Shown here: positions 44,007 to 44,500 of the stretch, in pieces
Layout of the letters: every line of letters begins with the position of its first letter
Numbering within the stretch: the stretch's first letter is position 1
Assembly (NCBI GenBank): GCA_014360495.1
Contig: JACIXR010000007.1
Location: forward strand, 1-44,500
Length of the DNA: 44,500 nucleotides
Reading direction: 5' to 3'
Source of the DNA: a bacterium
GTDB taxonomy: Bacteria > Armatimonadota > JACIXR01
The notes under the pieces: model-generated
Seen by the model: the letters and a program-made list of their open reading frames with translations, nothing else
What the model was told of the DNA's origin: nothing
The model's database searches: none
Translations under genes and position numbers: made by a program

Positions 44007-44500
44007 GGAGAGTTCTCACAATAGGTGGCTCCGACCCCACGGGTGGAGCGGGAATCCAAATGGACTTGAAAGTTTTCCAAACACTTGGAGTATGGGGGCT
44101 CTCTTGTGTAACAACGGTTACAGTTCAAACAACCTTCGGTGTAGAAAAGATAACCAAGATTCCCCCTCACATTGTTGCTCGGCAGATAGATGCGGCAGTT
44201 TTGGATATCGGGATAGACGCCTGCAAGATTGGAATGCTCTACGCACCACGAATTGTGAGCGTAGTGGCTGAAAGAATAAAACGCAGACGTATACAAAATG
44301 TCGTCCTTGACCCCATCATAAAGGCAAAGGGCGGGCGTGTGCTTCTCACCCCAAAAGCCTTTAAACGGCTAAAACAAGAACTCATCCCCCTATCTCTTAT
44401 AATCACCCCAAACTTAGAAGAGGCAGAGGCAATATGCGGATTTTCAGTTCGTTCCCCTGAGGATATGGAGCTCGCTGCCCAAAAGTTATACGAGATGGGA
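44003..44500 (+). CDS. thiD: Hydroxymethylpyrimidine/phosphomethylpyrimidine kinase (partial)
   Basis: The first 166 codons of a ribokinase-fold kinase, cut by the window end. It reads MRRVLTIGGSDPTGGAGIQ, the classic ThiD/PdxK-like N-terminus (GGSDxxGGAGIQAD). Later come VTTVTVQTTFGV, CKIGMLY, VLDPIIKAKGG and LIITPNLEEAEAI, all usual ThiD segments. ThiD phosphorylates HMP and HMP-P in thiamine synthesis. PdxK-type relatives cannot be excluded without the C-terminus. Its ATG overlaps the HAD-IIA stop by four bases. The frame is not in the supplied list of long frames because it runs off the end; I read it directly. Confidence 0.9.
   Translation, partial: MRRVLTIGGSDPTGGAGIQMDLKVFQTLGVWGLSCVTTVTVQTTFGVEKITKIPPHIVARQIDAAVLDIGIDACKIGMLYAPRIVSVVAERIKRRRIQNVVLDPIIKAKGGRVLLTPKAFKRLKQELIPLSLIITPNLEEAEAICGFSVRSPEDMELAAQKLYEMG

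Noticed and set aside
43805-44296. 163-codon minus-strand frame at the window end
   Set aside because: Antisense to the HAD-IIA gene and to thiD, whose N-terminal motifs are clear on the plus strand.

Overview
This window looks like a chromosomal segment from an uncultured diderm bacterium with a thermophile-like coding style. AGG/AGA arginine and ATA isoleucine codons are common, Lys/Glu content is high, and GC looks moderate by eye. An LptD/OstA-like protein, a PorV-like beta-barrel and many exported proteins imply an outer membrane, and a class III ribonucleotide reductase implies anaerobic growth. The mix of glycoside hydrolases, FlgD-Ig tailed surface proteins and housekeeping genes would fit lineages such as Armatimonadota/Fervidibacteria or WOR-3-like bacteria. 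No rRNA or other decisive marker is present, so the placement is a guess.

Layout: 1-3009 holds the end of a possible upstream gene, a perfect hairpin, and two minus-strand envelope genes (PorV/PorQ-like barrel; Big-1/OstA LptD-like protein). 3055-10906 (+) holds nrdD, a TIM-barrel sugar isomerase, and two secreted glycosidase-like proteins, closed by a strong bidirectional terminator. 10963-26170 (-) is the most unusual part. It is a tightly spaced run of five exported proteins: two CsgG-like/Fn3 proteins and three large surface proteins (one a papain-type protease) that all end in a FlgD-like Ig domain with the same last residues, MFNLR. Two of the three share about 960 bp of almost identical 3' DNA, pointing to recent duplication or gene conversion. 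26221-28931 (-) is a coaE/S1/mutM housekeeping operon, divergent from miaB-mutS (29118-32991, +).

33210-36763 (+) encodes a winged-helix regulator and two radical SAM proteins. Its promoter is bracketed by an exact 18-bp direct repeat that looks like an operator pair. It runs on into a HAD phosphatase overlapping hisB (36775-38267), a probable histidinol-phosphatase/IGPD pair. Convergent to this lie a glycogen-debranching enzyme and a soluble GAF-PAS histidine kinase that overlap by 4 bp. The window ends with a plus-strand operon of a small coiled-coil protein, a DUF89 phosphatase, a HAD-IIA phosphatase and thiD (cut by the window edge).

The main candidate for an undescribed system is the surface-protein operon (10963-26170). 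It may be served by the PorV-like barrel at 219-1076 as a type IX-like sorting or surface-attachment machinery, with CsgG-like proteins as possible envelope partners. The second candidate is the autoregulated regulator plus twin radical SAM locus. No CRISPR array, tRNA, rRNA, phage or IS element was recognised.
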